Shown here: in pieces, positions 7,193 through 13,376 of the stretch
Position numbering within the stretch: the first letter of the stretch is position 1
Layout: each line of letters starts with the position of its first letter
Assembly: GCA_000999175.1 (NCBI GenBank)
Contig: LCJJ01000008.1
Span: forward strand, 1 to 15,594
DNA: 15,594 bases
Reading direction: 5' to 3'
Source: Parcubacteria group bacterium GW2011_GWB1_44_7
GTDB taxonomy: Bacteria > Patescibacteria > Paceibacteria > UBA9973 > DSPV01
The notes under the pieces: generated by a model
Seen by the model: only the letters and a program-made list of their open reading frames with translations
What the model was told of the DNA's origin: nothing
Databases searched by the model: none
Made by a program: the position numbers and the translations under genes

Positions 7193-7222
7193 TGCGCCGA
7201 CGACGCAAATTTAAATGGGGTT
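7174..7222 (-). terminator. Rho-independent terminator of the 88-aa gene
   Basis: Minus strand: arms AACCCCATTT (7213-7222) and AAATGGGGTT (7178-7187) form a perfect 10-bp stem, with an inner TGCG/CGCA mini-stem in the loop, followed by a run of T. The 5' arm begins on the last base of the stop codon. The 3' arm is shared with the pilM-like promoter spacer. Confidence 0.75.
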
Positions 7223-7488
7223 TAACTGGGGAGTGGAAATTCGTCTTGGTGGTCATAGATATAACCAACCAAAGTTGAGATTCTCCAGCCCCTCTTGGGC
7301 TTGCCTCTTTTAAGAGTAATCTGTCTGTCGAAAATAATAGACAACTTGCTCAAAATCGATTTAATCTCTTCCGGTTCAATTATCGTTTCCATTGACACGC
7401 TCGTAATTAAACAGTTCCTTTGTTCAGCGTATCCCGCCTTGACGTTCATTTCCACTCGCCCTTTCGTTAGGGGCGAATTGTTTGTCAT
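7222..7488 (-). CDS. Unrecognised 88-aa protein with strong SD
   Basis: No family is recognised. The product is soluble, with no signal peptide or membrane segment. The sequence includes TIIEPEEIKSILSKLSIIF (about residues 35-53) and a basic segment ITLKRGKPKRGWR (about 57-69), ending DHQDEFPLPS. It is taken as real because it has a promoter (TTGACA-16-TATTAT), an AGGAGAG SD 6 nt before the ATG at 7488, and a perfect terminator right at the stop. It is a monocistronic unit, divergent from topA. A 6-bp inverted repeat (TCGCCC/GGGCGA, 7456-7476) lies over codons 5-11. A second in-frame ATG at residue 14 (7449) is possible but has a poorer SD. Confidence 0.75.
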   Translation of the reverse strand: MTNNSPLTKGRVEMNVKAGYAEQRNCLITSVSMETIIEPEEIKSILSKLSIIFDRQITLKRGKPKRGWRISTLVGYIYDHQDEFPLPS

Positions 7489-7494
7489 AAGTTA

Positions 7495-7501
7495 CTCTCC
7501 T
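7495..7501 (-). promoter_or_regulatory. Shine-Dalgarno AGGAGAG of the 88-aa gene
   Basis: AGGAGAG with a 6-nt spacer to ATG 7488. It is the only well-spaced strong SD seen among the 19 gene starts in the window, and it decides the start of this gene. Confidence 0.75.
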
Positions 7502-7505
7502 TTCC

Positions 7506-7540
7506 TGTTTTCATAATATAGAAAAATACTTTTCTGTCAA
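7506..7540 (-). promoter_or_regulatory. Near-consensus promoter of the 88-aa gene
   Basis: Minus strand: TTGACA (7535-7540, perfect -35), 16-nt spacer, TATTAT (7513-7518, 5/6). The predicted start near 7506 leaves room for the SD in a leader of about 18 nt, unlike the leaderless neighbours. Divergent from topA. Confidence 0.65.
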
Positions 7541-7547
7541 GTTAAAT

Positions 7548-7582
7548 TTGCAGCTTTCAAGAACTGTGTAATACTAAATAAC
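7548..7582 (+). promoter_or_regulatory. Possible topA promoter, short or no leader
   Basis: TTGCAG (7548-7553), 16-nt spacer, AATACT (7570-7575, 4/6), then 7 nt to the topA ATG. No SD lies before the ATG. Weaker than the minus-strand promoters; a leaderless or near-leaderless mRNA is inferred. Confidence 0.4.
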
Positions 7583-9832
7583 ATGAAGTTGCTGATTGTA
7601 GAATCGCCGGCCAAAGCCAAAACTATCGGAAAATACCTTGGCAAAGATTTTTTAGTGCGAGCTTCCATTGGTCATGTGAGAGATTTGCCAAAGTCAAATA
7701 AAAACGCCGTAGACATTGAGGGCGGTTTTATCCCCCACTATGAAATTGCTAAAGGTAAAGAAAAAGTGGTGACGGAAATCGCTGCCGCCGCCCAAAAAGC
7801 CGATGAAATTATTATCGCCACCGACCCCGACCGCGAAGGCGAAGCTATTGCTTGGCACATCGCTGAAATTATCAAAGATAATTTCAGCGAACTAAAAACG
7901 AAAAATGAAAAACGAAAAATTCCACTCAAACGGGTGGTTTATCATGAAATAACGAAAGAGGCGATACAAGAAGCATTGGCGCATCCGCGGGCGATTGACC
8001 AAAATTTGCGCCGCGCCCAGGAGGCGCGGCGCGTTCTAGACAGGTTGGTCGGTTATGATTTGTCAGGTTTGATTTGGAAAAAAGTGCGTTATGGCTTGTC
8101 GGCTGGCCGCGTCCAATCGCCCGCTTTAAGAATTCTAATGGAACGCGAACGCGAAATTAAAGCGTTCAAACCGGAAACTTTCTGGCGAATTTTTGCCGAT
8201 TTTAACGCGAAAACCGGCTCTTTCCGAGCAAACTGTTCAATTGAACCGAAAACTTTAGCGGAAACCGAACGTATTCTTGCCGTCGCAAAAAAATCAGCGT
8301 GGACGGTCACCAATATAACCGAAACCGAAACACGCCGCGCGCCGCGCGCTCCATTTACCACCTCCACCATTCAGCAAATCGCGTCTAGCCGTTTGGGTTT
8401 CTCGCCCTCGCGAACCATGCGCGCGGCGCAAAAACTTTACGAAGCCGGCCTCATCACTTACATGAGAACCGACAGTACGACTTTAGCCGTCACTGCTCTA
8501 GCCGCCATCGCCCAAACCGTAAAAAATACTTACGGCGCCGAACATCACGAGGGTCGCCAATACGCGACTAAATCAAAAAACGCTCAAGAAGCTCACGAGG
8601 CAATTCGCCCGACGCATTTTGAACGCGCCACCGCCGGTTATGGCGGCGATGAAAAAAAACTTTACGAACTTATCTACCACCGCGCGCTCGCCTCGCAAAT
8701 GAAAGACGCGCGACTGCTTCGCACCGCCATTACCGCCGGCGCCACCAATCAAACAATTCCCGTTTTTATCGCCAACGGCTCGCGCACTTTATATAAGGGT
8801 TGGCTGCTGGCTGACCCGGCCGCCGCCGGTGAAGATACTGAACTGCCAAAAGTTGCCAAAAATGAAGTCCTTAAACTAAAAGAAATAATTTCCGAAGAAA
8901 AACAAACCGAACCGCCGCCGCGCTACAGCGAAGCCGGACTTATTAAAGAACTGGAAAAACGCGGCATCGGCCGACCGTCCACTTACGCTTCAATTATTGA
9001 CACTTTGGAAAAACGCGGTTATACAGAAAAAATCAATCGTTCGTTAAAACCAACCGATACCGGCGATGTGGTCAGTTCGTTTTTGGAACAGCATTTCGCC
9101 AATTACATCAGTGATTCATTCACCGCTGAAATGGAAGACAGTTTGGACGCTATCGCCGAAGGAAAAAAAGAATATGAAAAAACCTTGGCTAATTTTTATA
9201 AGCCTTTTCATCAAGAAGTAAAACAAAAGGAAAAATTGGAAAAAGCCACCAATTTAGGCGAGGCCGATGAAAAATTTAAATGTCCGAAATGCGCCGAGCC
9301 GATGGAAATTAAACTCGGGAAAAATGGTCGCTTTCTTTCCTGCAAAAAATTTCCTGATTGCGACGGCTCGCTGACAATGGAAGGTTTGGAAATGAAAAAA
9401 TTGGAAGACACACCGCTTGGTATTGACCCAACTAGCGGTCTACCAGTATTACTTTTGTCGGGCAAATTTGGACCGTATGTTCAGATTGGACATCGGATGT
9501 CAGATGCCAGAAATCGGAAATCCGAAATCCGAAATCCGACATCCGACATCCGAAATCCGAAACGAGCATCGGTACCGAAAGGATTTGACATTAGTAAAAT
9601 TACGCTCGCTGACGCGCTGAAATTTTTGTCTCTGCCGCGCTTGCTCGGCAAAGATTCTATCGGCAAAGAAATCACCGCCTCGCGCGGCCGCTTTGGCCCC
9701 TACATCGTTCGCGACGGCGACTTCCGCTCGCTCAAAGCGCCCGATGATGTCTACACTATTATCCTTGCCCGCGCTCTCCAAATTCTCTCCGAACCGAAAA
9801 AATTAAAACGAGTTTTCAAAACCAGCAAATAA
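7583..9832 (+). CDS. topA: DNA topoisomerase I (type IA)
   Basis: 749 aa. The Toprim domain starts LLIVESPAKAKTIGKYLG (E7) and has TDPDREGEAIAWHIAE near 80-95, the acidic Mg2+ triad. LSAGRVQSPALR (172-183) and the catalytic tyrosine in GLITYMRTDST (Y293) follow, then GRPSTYASIIDTLEKRGY. The C-terminal part has one zinc ribbon (CPKC...SCKKFPDC, about 567-593) and two FGPYV-type TopoI repeats. It relaxes negative supercoils by single-strand passage. Two in-frame insertions stand out: 13-bp direct repeats over residues 104-113 and a heptanucleotide array over about 637-660. Both fall in loop or linker positions, so function is probably kept. ATG at 7583; stop TAA. Confidence 0.97.
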   Translation: MKLLIVESPAKAKTIGKYLGKDFLVRASIGHVRDLPKSNKNAVDIEGGFIPHYEIAKGKEKVVTEIAAAAQKADEIIIATDPDREGEAIAWHIAEIIKDNFSELKTKNEKRKIPLKRVVYHEITKEAIQEALAHPRAIDQNLRRAQEARRVLDRLVGYDLSGLIWKKVRYGLSAGRVQSPALRILMEREREIKAFKPETFWRIFADFNAKTGSFRANCSIEPKTLAETERILAVAKKSAWTVTNITETETRRAPRAPFTTSTIQQIASSRLGFSPSRTMRAAQKLYEAGLITYMRTDSTTLAVTALAAIAQTVKNTYGAEHHEGRQYATKSKNAQEAHEAIRPTHFERATAGYGGDEKKLYELIYHRALASQMKDARLLRTAITAGATNQTIPVFIANGSRTLYKGWLLADPAAAGEDTELPKVAKNEVLKLKEIISEEKQTEPPPRYSEAGLIKELEKRGIGRPSTYASIIDTLEKRGYTEKINRSLKPTDTGDVVSSFLEQHFANYISDSFTAEMEDSLDAIAEGKKEYEKTLANFYKPFHQEVKQKEKLEKATNLGEADEKFKCPKCAEPMEIKLGKNGRFLSCKKFPDCDGSLTMEGLEMKKLEDTPLGIDPTSGLPVLLLSGKFGPYVQIGHRMSDARNRKSEIRNPTSDIRNPKRASVPKGFDISKITLADALKFLSLPRLLGKDSIGKEITASRGRFGPYIVRDGDFRSLKAPDDVYTIILARALQILSEPKKLKRVFKTSK
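7894..7920 (+). repeat. 13-bp direct repeat inside topA
   Basis: AAAAACGAAAAAT occurs at 7894-7906 and 7908-7920, separated by one G. It encodes a Lys/Asn/Glu/Arg-rich stretch (TKNEKRK) between the Toprim segment and VVYHEITKEAI, where most TopA proteins are shorter. Frame is preserved. Confidence 0.7.
9489..9561 (+). repeat. In-frame 7-bp tandem repeat array with inverted copy in topA
   Basis: Six tandem copies of ATCCGAA or ATCCGAC fill 9520-9561 exactly (42 bp). Translation gives a heptapeptide S-E/D-I-R-N-P-T/K twice. To the left, TCGGATGTC (9493-9501) is the perfect reverse complement of GACATCCGA (9538-9546), so a 9-bp stem could form. The insert sits between FGPYVQIG and RASVPKG, a variable linker of the TopA C-terminal repeats. 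Confidence 0.85.
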
Positions 9833-9877
9833 ATTGCCATACACTAACTTTAAGCGATCGCTGTTTTTAGGTGTATG

Positions 9878-9904
9878 TTGACAGGTTAGGAAAGATGATA
9901 TAAG
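9878..9904 (+). promoter_or_regulatory. Possible promoter of the broken Nudix gene
   Basis: TTGACA (9878-9883), 15-nt spacer, TATAAG (9899-9904). The boxes are good but the spacing is short. Predicted start near 9911. Downstream lies an 8-bp perfect hairpin, GAAAACCA-tct-TGGTTTTC at 9922-9940, in the would-be leader. A tiny ORF from ATG 9916 ends at a TAA after 18 codons and is in frame with the Nudix gene. Confidence 0.4.
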
Positions 9905-9975
9905 GTTGTGAGTAGATGAACGAAAACCATCTTGGTTTTCTAAACAAAAAAACAAAACGGAAAGCGAGATAAGAG

Positions 9976-10494
9976 ATGAAAACATCGGCTGGTTTACTGA
10001 TAATGACTGCAGTCAATAGTCACCTTGTTGCCCTATTATCAAGACGCGGCGTTTGGAATGATGAGAAAAACGACTTTGAATCGTGACCGGGAGCTTATCA
10101 ACTGACCGCCCACGGAAAAGCTGAATACGGCGAAGATGTTAAAGCAAATCTCGAACGAGAAGTTAATGAAGAACTCGGAGTTTTAGCTTCAAAAATAATC
10201 TTCGAAAACAGCTGGGATAAAATCAAAGAGTTGAATCGAAAAGAAAAAACTGACAAAATTGTGATCAACTTTGCCGTGTGGTGCGACAGTCCGAAAATAC
10301 TTGAAATCATCACACCGGAAAGAACTACCGGGGGTATATATGTAGTTGGACAATATGCCTTTGAAAGTAGAGTGGTAGATATCGCCAACTTCAATAAAAA
10401 GATTGGCGTGCCAGCCAGCAACCGGATGGCAATCGCCATGTTCCCAGACGAAATTGAAGCGGTGATAAAGGCCTTCAACGAAAACTTTGACTAA
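9976..10494 (+). pseudogene. Nudix hydrolase gene interrupted by in-frame TGA
   Basis: One frame from ATG 9976 to TAA 10492-10494 reads as a Nudix protein of about 172 aa except for TGA at 10084-10086. Before it: MKTSAGLLIMTAVNSHLVALLSRRG, resembling the first Nudix strand. After it: PGAYQLTAHGKAEYGED and then a complete Nudix box, G-x5-E-x7-REV-NEE-LGV (about 10117-10185), which binds metal for cleaving nucleoside-diphosphate-linked substrates. No usable Met lies between the TGA and the box, so an internal start would lose the catalytic motif. TGG to TGA (W-PGAYQL) is the simplest single change; UGA readthrough, Gly recoding or assembly error are alternatives. The substrate is unknown. Intact promoter-like and terminator signals flank the gene, so decay, if real, is recent. 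Confidence 0.7.
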
Positions 10495-10530
10495 CTCGAG
10501 CTTGTAATCGTAGCAACAGCATTCTCACTT

Positions 10531-10562
10531 CCCCCGATTATCCAATCGGGGGCTTTTCTTTT
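10531..10562 (+). terminator. Rho-independent terminator after the Nudix gene
   Basis: CCCCCGATT (10531-10539), loop ATCC, AATCGGGGG (10544-10552) form a perfect 9-bp stem followed by CTTTTCTTTTT. It is the clearest terminator in the window, and it isolates the RSH gene from upstream transcription. Confidence 0.9.
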
Positions 10563-10575
10563 TATTCATTTGTAT

Positions 10576-10581
10576 TACACT
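10576..10581 (+). promoter_or_regulatory. Weak -10 candidate for the RSH gene
   Basis: TACACT (4/6) preceded by TGTAT, with no clear -35. If used, the leader would be about 31 nt and consist almost entirely of the 16-bp tandem repeat. No SD is present. Confidence 0.3.
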
Positions 10582-10583
10582 AA

Positions 10584-10615
10584 AAGCTAATGAAGCTATA
10601 AGCTAATGAAGCTAT
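10584..10615 (+). repeat. Perfect 16-bp tandem repeat in RSH leader
   Basis: AAGCTAATGAAGCTAT at 10584-10599 is repeated without change at 10600-10615, 3 nt before the RSH ATG. Its core AGCTAATGAAGCT also occurs in the parB leader on the other strand (13194-13206). Each copy supplies an ATG; the second (10606) opens a 22-codon micro-ORF that overlaps the RSH start out of frame and stops at 10674. Confidence 0.9.
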
Positions 10616-10618
10616 TTT

Positions 10619-12118
10619 ATGGCCGACCTAAACCAACTTATTTCTTTGCTCGGCGAGATTTCCGACAGCGATAAAGTGCTGGTAACAAAAGCGTATCAAT
10701 TCGCCGAAAAAGCTCATGAGGGGCAAAAAAGATTTTCCGGCGAGCCGTATTTCAATCATTGTTTTGAAACCGCCAAAATTTTGGCCGAGCAAGGTATGGG
10801 ACCGGTTTCTATCGCTGCCGGTTTGCTCCACGATACTTTGGAAGACGCCAATATCAAACCGGAGGACTTGGAAAAAGAATTCGGCAAAGAGATTTTGTTT
10901 TTAGTAGACGGCGTTACCAAACTCGGAAAACTGCGCTATCACGGCGTAGAACGACACATTGAAAGCTTACGCAAGCTTTTTGTGGCAATGTCTCAGGATT
11001 TGCGAGTGCTAATTATCAAACTGGCCGACCGATTGCACAATATGCGAACATTGCAATATGTCAGGCCGGAAAAACAGGAACGCATCGCCCTTGAAACTTT
11101 GCAAATTTATGCTCCACTCGCCTATCGGTTATCAATGAGAAAAATTAATCGCGAACTGGAAAGTCTTGCTTTTCCTTATGTTTTCCCGAAAGAATACGAA
11201 ATGGTTAAAGGCTTGTTAAAACAAAAAGAAAAAGAGAGCGCGACGCGGTTGGAAAAATTCAGCCGAGCGATGAAACAAACTTTGGCGAAAAGCGGTTTGC
11301 TTAAAATTCATACCGACACTCGCGTCAAAAGTTTGTTCAGTTTGTGGCGAAAGCTCCAGCGCAAGAATATGGAAATTGAAAATATTTACGATATTTTGGC
11401 ATTGCGAGTTATCGTTCCATCGCTTGATGATTGTTACAAAGCGCTTGGCGCCATTCACGGCCACTGGCGACCTTTGCCCGGCCGAATTAAAGATTATATC
11501 GCTTTCCCCAAACCCAATAATTATAAAGGCATTCACACTACGATTTTTACGGGCGACGGCGGCATAGTGGAAGTCCAAATCCGAACGGAAGAAATGCATC
11601 GCCAAGCCGAATACGGCGCCGCCGCTCATCTGGTGTTTAAAGAGGGCAAAAAAACTCTCGGTCTATTTTGGTTGGCGCAATTTATTCCTTTCATTGGCAA
11701 AAAGACAAACGGCACTCCGGAAGAAAAAGAGGTACCAAATTGGATTAAACAAATCGCTGATTCCCAAACGGAACTCTTGAAAAGCGGCGATGATGAATAT
11801 TTTGACAGTATGCAGGCTGATTTTTTCCAATATCGGGTTTTTGTTTTTACTCCTAAGGGCGATGTTGTAGATTTACCGATTGATGCCGGTCCGATTGATT
11901 TCGCTTTTGCCATTCATTCCGATATCGGCAATCATACCAGCAGCGCCAAAATTAACGGCAAACTGGTCTCGCTTGACACTAAACTTAAAAATGGCGACAT
12001 TGTAGAGATTCTGGTAAAAGAAAATTCTCATCCTAATGTCAAATGGTTGAATTTCGTAAAAACCAATTTCGCCAAGAAAAAAATCCGCGAGGCGGTAGAT
12101 ATTATTGGAAAAAAGTAA
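10619..12118 (+). CDS. Bifunctional RelA/SpoT-type (p)ppGpp synthetase/hydrolase
   Basis: 499 aa. The HD hydrolase domain (about 20-180) keeps its metal and catalytic residues: AEKAHEGQ (H33), LLHDTLED (HD 71-72, ED 75-76) and LADRLHN (D137, N141). The synthetase domain (about 225-345) has DTRVKSLFSLWRK, DILALRV, the GRIKDYIA loop (R-x-K-D, the bifunctional class) and VEVQIRTEEMH with E318. A TGS domain follows (about 405-467: YRVFVFTPKGDVVDLP). The protein ends shortly after TGS; the zinc-finger and ACT domains of full-length Rel/SpoT (usually 700+ aa) are missing, so ribosome sensing may be reduced or different. It makes and degrades the stringent alarmone in the cytosol. The start ATG at 10619 lies just after a tandem repeat; no SD. 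Convergent with parB. Confidence 0.93.
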   Translation: MADLNQLISLLGEISDSDKVLVTKAYQFAEKAHEGQKRFSGEPYFNHCFETAKILAEQGMGPVSIAAGLLHDTLEDANIKPEDLEKEFGKEILFLVDGVTKLGKLRYHGVERHIESLRKLFVAMSQDLRVLIIKLADRLHNMRTLQYVRPEKQERIALETLQIYAPLAYRLSMRKINRELESLAFPYVFPKEYEMVKGLLKQKEKESATRLEKFSRAMKQTLAKSGLLKIHTDTRVKSLFSLWRKLQRKNMEIENIYDILALRVIVPSLDDCYKALGAIHGHWRPLPGRIKDYIAFPKPNNYKGIHTTIFTGDGGIVEVQIRTEEMHRQAEYGAAAHLVFKEGKKTLGLFWLAQFIPFIGKKTNGTPEEKEVPNWIKQIADSQTELLKSGDDEYFDSMQADFFQYRVFVFTPKGDVVDLPIDAGPIDFAFAIHSDIGNHTSSAKINGKLVSLDTKLKNGDIVEILVKENSHPNVKWLNFVKTNFAKKKIREAVDIIGKK

Positions 12119-12120
12119 AA

Positions 12121-13161
12121 TTAAACAGTAAAATTCCGAACGGAATAAAGGTCGTCATCGGGCGATTCGGGAGGTTCCGGCGGCGTCGGAGGAATTTCTG
12201 GGGCGATTTCATTGCCAACAGTCGCCGTCTCGGCTAACGCAATTGTTGGCGCAATTGTTGATGTAACGGCTGGCAACAGCTCTTCTTGTTTTTCAATAAA
12301 CCGCTTTAACATTTCCGTCGGCTGTTTCCTTTTATTACTTTCCACCAGCGCCAAAATCATCCGTAAATCGTCGTCGGTAAAAAAATCAATGGAAATTTTT
12401 CCGCCCTGCTCGCCGCGCTGAATTTTAACTCTAGTGCCCAGCGATTCAGCCAACTTTTCTTCCAAAGCAATAATATCCGGGTCAATCATTCGCGCTTGCT
12501 TGCGCGCCCTATCGTAAGCAATGCGCCGCGATACCATTTCCGCGTCGCGAACGTTCATTTTTTTGTAAATAATTTCCTTAAACAAAATTAACTGCTCTTC
12601 CGGTCGGTCAACCAGCATCAGGAGCGGCCGAGTGTGACCTTCGTTGATTTTCCCTTCACTAAGCGCTTGAAGAATTTCCGTCGGTAAAACCAAAATGCGC
12701 ATGGAATTGGAAACGTATTCGCGGCTTTTGCCGATTTTGGCGCCAATTTGATGATGTTTAAAACCAAACTCGTCCGCCAAACGCTTGAAAGCGCGCGCTC
12801 GGTCAATGGCGTTCAAATCCTCGCGTTGAAGATTTTCAATAATCGCCAATTCCAGTTTGGTTCTGGCGTCGTCGCTGTCATTGCGGATAATCGCCGGCAC
12901 TTCGCGGATATCGGCCAATTTAGCCGCTCGCAAACGCCGCTCGCCGGAAATCAATTCGTAATCAACCGCCAAGCCACCGTCGTCTTTCAAGGATTCGCGG
13001 CGCGTTACCACTAAAGGTTGAAGCACGCCGTACATCCTGATTGAATCGGCCAAATCTTTGATGCGGGCTTCATCAAAGTCTTTTCGCGGTTGGAAAGGGT
13101 TGGGGCGAATTTTATCCACCTCAATCCAAAAAATTGAATTATTTAAAAACTGTGAGGGCAT
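12121..13161 (-). CDS. parB: ParB chromosome-partitioning CTPase
   Basis: 346 aa from ATG 13161. The N-terminal CTP-binding domain has IRPNPFQPRKDFD (about 18-30) and ISGERRLRAAKLA (about 71-83, the GERRxRA motif), then IENLQREDLNAIDRARAF (108-125). The helix-turn-helix that reads parS is near 134-158 (GFKHHQIGAKIGKSREYVSNSMRI). A Pro/Ala/Glu-rich linker precedes the C-terminal SPDDDLYSVRNFTV. No parA lies beside it and no parS-like palindrome is recognised here. A longer form from GTG 13176 is in frame, but those five codons come from the leader repeat, so ATG is preferred. No SD. Its stop lies 2 bp from the RSH stop, so the two transcripts must overlap at their 3' ends. Confidence 0.93.
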   Translation of the reverse strand: MPSQFLNNSIFWIEVDKIRPNPFQPRKDFDEARIKDLADSIRMYGVLQPLVVTRRESLKDDGGLAVDYELISGERRLRAAKLADIREVPAIIRNDSDDARTKLELAIIENLQREDLNAIDRARAFKRLADEFGFKHHQIGAKIGKSREYVSNSMRILVLPTEILQALSEGKINEGHTRPLLMLVDRPEEQLILFKEIIYKKMNVRDAEMVSRRIAYDRARKQARMIDPDIIALEEKLAESLGTRVKIQRGEQGGKISIDFFTDDDLRMILALVESNKRKQPTEMLKRFIEKQEELLPAVTSTIAPTIALAETATVGNEIAPEIPPTPPEPPESPDDDLYSVRNFTV

Positions 13162-13163
13162 AT

Positions 13164-13208
13164 AAATTAGCTTCACTGGCTTTCAGCTTCGCCAGCTTCA
13201 TTAGCTTT
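13164..13208 (-). repeat. Repeat-derived leader of parB
   Basis: On the minus strand the parB leader carries AAAGCTAATGAAGCT, a 15-mer also found in the RSH leader, followed by degenerate copies (GAAGCTG, TGAAGCTAA) and a CTGGC/GCCAG inverted repeat. The ATG at 13201 opens a 20-codon micro-ORF that overlaps the parB start out of frame and ends at 13139. Confidence 0.75.
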
Positions 13209-13211
13209 AAT

Positions 13212-13246
13212 ACCTTAAATTCTAGCACAAACAAAAAAGGCAACAA
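13212..13246 (-). promoter_or_regulatory. Predicted parB promoter
   Basis: TGC-TAGAAT (TAGAAT at 13219-13224), an extended -10, with a weak -35 TTGTTG (13241-13246) 16 nt upstream. Predicted start near 13212, giving a leader of about 50 nt made of the repeat. Divergent from, and nearly overlapping, the tRNA promoter. Confidence 0.5.
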
Positions 13247-13247
13247 A

Positions 13248-13283
13248 TTGCTTTTTGTTGAAAACTTTTTTAAACTAAACTAG
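13248..13283 (+). promoter_or_regulatory. Predicted promoter of tRNA-Leu-miaA
   Basis: TTGCTT (13248-13253), 17-nt spacer, TAAACT (13271-13276), 9 nt before the mature tRNA 5' end. This would yield a tRNA-Leu/miaA dicistronic transcript. Confidence 0.5.
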
Positions 13284-13285
13284 AA

Positions 13286-13367
13286 GCCGGGATGGCGGAA
13301 TTGGTAGACGCACACGACTCAAAATCGTGCGGAGCAATCCATGAGAGTTCGATTCTCTCTCCCGGCA
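13286..13367 (+). tRNA. tRNA-Leu(CAA)
   Basis: An 82-nt class II tRNA, folded by eye. Acceptor stem GCCGGGA/TCCCGGC (13286-13292 with 13360-13366), discriminator A. Anticodon stem CACGA/TCGTG around loop CTCAAAA gives anticodon CAA at 13320-13322, reading UUG. The variable arm has GGA-GCAA-TCC, as expected for Leu, and the T arm is GAGAG-TTCGATT-CTCTC. CCA is not encoded. A36-A37-A38 is the recognition triplet of the neighbouring gene's product, MiaA. Confidence 0.95.
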
Positions 13368-13376
13368 TTTTTTCAG

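Noticed and set aside
9520..9561. CRISPR-like array
   Set aside because: Units are 7 bp with no spacers and lie within a coding frame.
9853..9862. Palindrome AGCGATCGCT followed by T-run as a topA terminator
   Set aside because: It can form only a 3-bp stem with a 4-nt loop, too weak for a rho-independent terminator.
13162..13176. GTG start of parB at 13176
   Set aside because: The five extra codons come from the leader repeat, and the ATG at 13161 precedes the conserved part equally well. Not excluded with certainty.
13341..13376. miaA start at 13341
   Set aside because: It lies inside the T-arm region of tRNA-Leu, and the MiaA family start matches ATG 13377.
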